The translations under genes and the position numbers were made by a program. Below the pieces are notes generated by a model, which made no database searches, was not told the origin of the DNA, and was given only the letters and a program-made list of their open reading frames with translations. Shown here piece after piece: positions 60,636 through 64,000 of a DNA stretch of 64,000 bases. Positions within the stretch are counted from its first letter, which is position 1. Each line of letters starts with the position of its first letter. Source of the DNA: Ignavibacteria bacterium (lineage in GTDB: Bacteria; Bacteroidota; Ignavibacteria; Ignavibacteriales; Melioribacteraceae); contig WPAE01000016.1 of assembly GCA_009773205.1 (NCBI GenBank), positions 1-64,000 of the forward strand, read 5' to 3'.

Positions 60636-60828
60636 ATGAGCCGAATATCTAACCCACCTGCCTATTTAGACCAAACATGGCGGGCAGGAAAGGTCATTTT
60701 GACAATTTCTGGTTACGATTTCCTGCCCGCCAAGATTAGACTGATGAGGCAGGCGGGCTTGTCCGCCATCTTGCCCGCCCGCCGCAATGTTTTTTAATAA
60801 TGATCATGGGTTTTTAGAGTAGGCTCAT
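60636..60828 (+). repeat. Interspersed palindromic element, copy 3
   Basis: ATGAGCC ... GGCTCAT termini; internal aaaggtcattttgacaatttctggttacgatttcctgcc...gatgaggcaggcgggcttgtccgccatcttgcccgcccgccg shared with copy 2; TTTTTAGAGTAGGCTCAT end. Confidence 0.85.
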
Positions 60829-60830
60829 TT

Positions 60831-61367
60831 ATGTATAATAACAAAAAATGTGTAACTGTATTCGGAAGTTCGATCCCTAAACAAGGCGAAGATGAATACG
60901 AAACAGCTTATAAGCTTGGAAGCATTTTTGCAAAAGCGGGATTGAATGTTTGTTCCGGCGGCTACCACGGTATTATGGATGCTGTCTCTAAAGGATGTAA
61001 AGAAAATGGAGGAGAAGCGCTTGGCGTTACATTTGATATTTACAATGCTATTCCTTCACAATATTTATCTCAAGAATTAAAATGTTACACACTTTTAGAA
61101 CGGCTCAAAAACTTAATAGAGTTTGGCGATGCGTATGTTGTTCTTCAAGGCGGTACCGGAACTCTTGTAGAGCTTGCTTTAGTTTGGGAATACATGAACA
61201 AAAATATGATTGAAGAAAAACCGTTTGCCGCTCACGGCAGTATATGGAAAGAGATTGTACCTATTGTAGAAAAACAAATTGCTAAGGAAAAAAGAAAAAA
61301 CGGTTTAGTTGATTGTTTTAATGATATTGAAATGTGTGGTGAGTTTATTATCCAACGTTTGTTATAA
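60831..61367 (+). CDS. LOG family protein (TIGR00730-like, lysine decarboxylase fold)
   Basis: CVTVFGSSIP; VCSGGYHGIMDAVSKG; VVLQGGTGTLVELALVWEYMN. Confidence 0.9.
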   Translation: MYNNKKCVTVFGSSIPKQGEDEYETAYKLGSIFAKAGLNVCSGGYHGIMDAVSKGCKENGGEALGVTFDIYNAIPSQYLSQELKCYTLLERLKNLIEFGDAYVVLQGGTGTLVELALVWEYMNKNMIEEKPFAAHGSIWKEIVPIVEKQIAKEKRKNGLVDCFNDIEMCGEFIIQRLL

Positions 61368-62417
61368 CAATCTTAATGTTTTTTCGTAAACGAGCTTTAC
61401 CGGAAGCTCTTTGATGCACTTAAACTTAATATCTTTTCTGCTGCAAGAAAGAATTTTAGGAGAATAAAAGAAACAAGGGGAACATTCCAGATTTAATGAA
61501 GCAATTTCATGGTTCGTTTTCCACGGAGAAATATATTTTTCATTTGTTGGACCTATAATAGAGACAACTTTTAACTGAAGAGCGGCGGCAATGTGCATAA
61601 GGCTTGAATCGTTGGAAACAAATATATTGCAGCGTTTCATAATTGCGGCAGTGTTGGTTAAGCTAAACGTTTGTACAGAAATTATACGGTTCGAGTTTAC
61701 AATTGAAACAATACCTTCTTTAAGATGCTCTTCTTCACCGCCGCCAAAAACTAAAATCTTTGCATTATGTTTTTCAATAAGAAGTTTTGCTAACTCTGCA
61801 AATTTTTCAACTTCCCACCGCCGTTTATCATGATTCTTTAGCGTGTTGCAGCCCGGATGAAAGCCAATTACCAAGTCATCGCTAGAAATATTTTTTTCTT
61901 TCAAAAAATCGGAAGAGTAAATTAGGTCATCTTGTTGAAAGCAAAATTTCAAAGACGGAATATTGTTGAATTGTTCTGCTAATAGCTTTTCCACCATCAT
62001 AAAGTTTGTTTCTACATTATGAGAATTATCATTCTCTTCGCATCTTATATTGTTAAGAAATCCAAAATTTAGGAAATCGCTGCGTTTGTATTTAATACCG
62101 AATCTATACTTTGCACCAATTAAAAAGCTCATCAAGTTATACTCTTTTCGGTTAGAAGGATAAACACTGAAAGTTGTATCATACTTTTTCCATAAAGAAA
62201 GTATATAGAAAAGTGATGCAGCTTTACGCGCATTCATAAAATCGAAGAAGTGAACTTGATTTAAATATGGCAGTTTGTCAAAAATATCTTTAACTCCATT
62301 GAACATAACTAATGCATCAATTTTTGCGCTGGGCATTGCTTCTCTAAGTTTTGCAAGAGCAGGCGTAAACATTAATGCATCTCCAATACCCGAAAGTGCT
62401 ATAATTAATATTTTCAT
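61362..62417 (-). CDS. Glycosyltransferase family 9 (heptosyltransferase-like)
   Basis: ILIIALSGIGDALMFTPALAKLREAMPSAKIDALV; VIGFHPGCNTLKNHDKRRWEVEKFAELAKLLIE; VSNDSSLMHIAAAL. Confidence 0.9.
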   Translation of the reverse strand: MKILIIALSGIGDALMFTPALAKLREAMPSAKIDALVMFNGVKDIFDKLPYLNQVHFFDFMNARKAASLFYILSLWKKYDTTFSVYPSNRKEYNLMSFLIGAKYRFGIKYKRSDFLNFGFLNNIRCEENDNSHNVETNFMMVEKLLAEQFNNIPSLKFCFQQDDLIYSSDFLKEKNISSDDLVIGFHPGCNTLKNHDKRRWEVEKFAELAKLLIEKHNAKILVFGGGEEEHLKEGIVSIVNSNRIISVQTFSLTNTAAIMKRCNIFVSNDSSLMHIAAALQLKVVSIIGPTNEKYISPWKTNHEIASLNLECSPCFFYSPKILSCSRKDIKFKCIKELPVKLVYEKTLRLL

Positions 62418-62433
62418 TTGTGTTTGGAATTAA

Positions 62434-62459
62434 AAACGGCAAGAATAATCTTGCCGTTT
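62434..62459 (-). terminator. Intrinsic terminator
   Basis: aaacggcaaga-ataa-tcttgccgttt immediately downstream of the DUF2723-like gene. Confidence 0.7.
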
Positions 62460-62464
62460 AATAT

Positions 62465-64000
62465 TTAGTTATTTTGTTCAAGGTTGTGCAGAGTGATTTC
62501 GTTTTTTTTGCCATTAGCTAACATCTGGAATCGAGATTCTAATTCAATAAGACTTGGCTCATTTGGTACTAATGTTTTTAATTGCTGAACAAGTGCAAGA
62601 GCATCTTTATACATACCTAGATTTTCATAGTGTGTAAGCAATAAATCGTACGAATTATACCAGCTGTTAAAATCTGTTGGGTCGAGCGCTAATCTCTCTT
62701 TTGCTGCTTCAATCACTTCTTTAGAATATTCTTTATACAGATCTATTGCTCCGGCATTGAACAAAATTTTAGAAACATCATGTTTAATTCTGTAATCCAT
62801 AGGTATTACAGCTCTCGGAACTTTTGATTCCATCTTGGTTAATACTTCTACTGTTTTTGTATTGCTCCTTTCAGCATATAAATATTCTAAGGCTAATCTG
62901 ATGTATGCGTTTCGGTAGTTTTGCACTAATCTTTCATGATTTTCATCATAGAAAATTGTTGAGTCATTTAATCCTCGGAATTTGAAACCGGGTTGATATG
63001 AATGGCTGAAGCCTTCTGGTTCATCCATTAACTGCGTGCGCATTATTTTTTTATCAATGTACTCTAGCTGTTCTGAAGGATTTTTCTTTGGAACAACACG
63101 CCAAGCCATTCCTTCCATAACCATATATTTATCCAAACTAACTTTTGAATCATCGGAAACAGTTACGGCAAAGTAAATAGGTCGTTTCCATTCAGATTGA
63201 ATAATGATATCGAGCACAACTAAATCTTGAATTCGCGCGGCTTGAACGTCACCAAATTGTGCTGGTGGCTGCATTGTCCATTTTAGCATTCCAGATTTTA
63301 CCACAGAAGTATCTGTTACTCCATATTGTTTTATAATTTCTTGAGAGACCGGAATAGAAACATCTTGTGCTTCCCATCGAACAGGAGTGAGTTGATCTAT
63401 TTCTTCATCAAGAAAACTGATTTTAATTTTGTCTGTACCGAATGGCATATTATTTTTTAACTGCTTAACATACCAAGGAGTGTTCAGCAAACTTAAATTT
63501 GCAATTCTAACATCTCGCCTTACACCTTGAACTTCCTGCAAATACCAAAGCGGGAAGGTATCGTTATCGCCATTAGTAAAGATTACAGCATTAGGCGCAA
63601 CACTTTGAAGCATGTTGTAGGCATAATCCCATGGTACATAATTTCTTGATCTATCGTGCCAGAACCATCCGCCTTTTGCCATATTAAACGGAACGGCTAT
63701 AAAGGCGAACACAAACACAACAATTATAACGGGCTTCAAGAAATTTTGCGTAGAAAATTTTTCTTGAAGAAGTTCAATTAATCCTCGAACGCCAAGTCCG
63801 ATCCAAAGTGAGAAAACGAAAAAAGCGCCTACGTAGAAGTAATCTCGCTCGCGCGGCTGAGGTTCTTGTTGGTTTTGATAAAATGCTGTTAGATATCCAA
63901 GAAGAATAAACATTACAATAAAGACAGATGCCATCTTCCAATCTTTTCTGAAGTGGAAATACAAACCGAACAAGCCAAGCAAGAATGGTAATCCTAAAAA
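62465..64000 (-). CDS. DUF2723-like polytopic membrane protein, 5' part beyond the window
   Basis: YQNQQEPQPRERDYFYVGAFFVFSLWIGLG; TNGDNDTFPLWYLQEVQGVRRDVRIANLSLLNTPWYVKQLKN; ORF open towards window end. Confidence 0.8.
   Translation of the reverse strand, partial: FLGLPFLLGLFGLYFHFRKDWKMASVFIVMFILLGYLTAFYQNQQEPQPRERDYFYVGAFFVFSLWIGLGVRGLIELLQEKFSTQNFLKPVIIVVFVFAFIAVPFNMAKGGWFWHDRSRNYVPWDYAYNMLQSVAPNAVIFTNGDNDTFPLWYLQEVQGVRRDVRIANLSLLNTPWYVKQLKNNMPFGTDKIKISFLDEEIDQLTPVRWEAQDVSIPVSQEIIKQYGVTDTSVVKSGMLKWTMQPPAQFGDVQAARIQDLVVLDIIIQSEWKRPIYFAVTVSDDSKVSLDKYMVMEGMAWRVVPKKNPSEQLEYIDKKIMRTQLMDEPEGFSHSYQPGFKFRGLNDSTIFYDENHERLVQNYRNAYIRLALEYLYAERSNTKTVEVLTKMESKVPRAVIPMDYRIKHDVSKILFNAGAIDLYKEYSKEVIEAAKERLALDPTDFNSWYNSYDLLLTHYENLGMYKDALALVQQLKTLVPNEPSLIELESRFQMLANGKKNEITLHNLEQNN

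Overview
AT-rich bacterial chromosome window. T9SS-type C-terminal sorting tags (YPNPFNP...), a cbb3 oxidase operon and a TonB receptor without SusD suggest an Ignavibacteria-like member of the Bacteroidota/Chlorobi group; this assignment is inferred from protein style, not from a marker gene. Main blocks: (i) sensor kinase plus a pectin-degradation locus (beta-helix pectate-lyase-like protein, GH105, GH28, CE8-like, TonB receptor, second T9SS beta-helix protein, cupin, LacI), 0.3-15.3 kb; (ii) a divergent ATP-grasp ligase / C39-like peptidase pair, 15.8-17.8 kb; (iii) a cbb3 oxidase operon with fused CcoN-CcoO, 20.3-28.7 kb; (iv) queC - type II restriction-modification cassette - queF, 30.8-34.7 kb; (v) a decayed tyrosine phenol-lyase/tryptophanase gene, then glnD, murI, NUDIX, glnA and an Lrp regulator; (vi) T9SS-exported proteins (M28 peptidase, two tandem Kelch proteins, a subtilase interrupted by an in-frame TGA), 42-50 kb; (vii) housekeeping and signalling genes to the end, with a DUF2723-like membrane protein running off the window. 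Most notable non-gene signals: a mosaic ~155-193 bp interspersed palindromic element in three copies, each with the same end facing a nearby start codon; near-identical 88-bp DNA segments encoding the sorting tag in two unrelated proteins; and several broken genes that the ORF track splits or hides. No tRNA, rRNA, CRISPR array or complete transposase was recognised.
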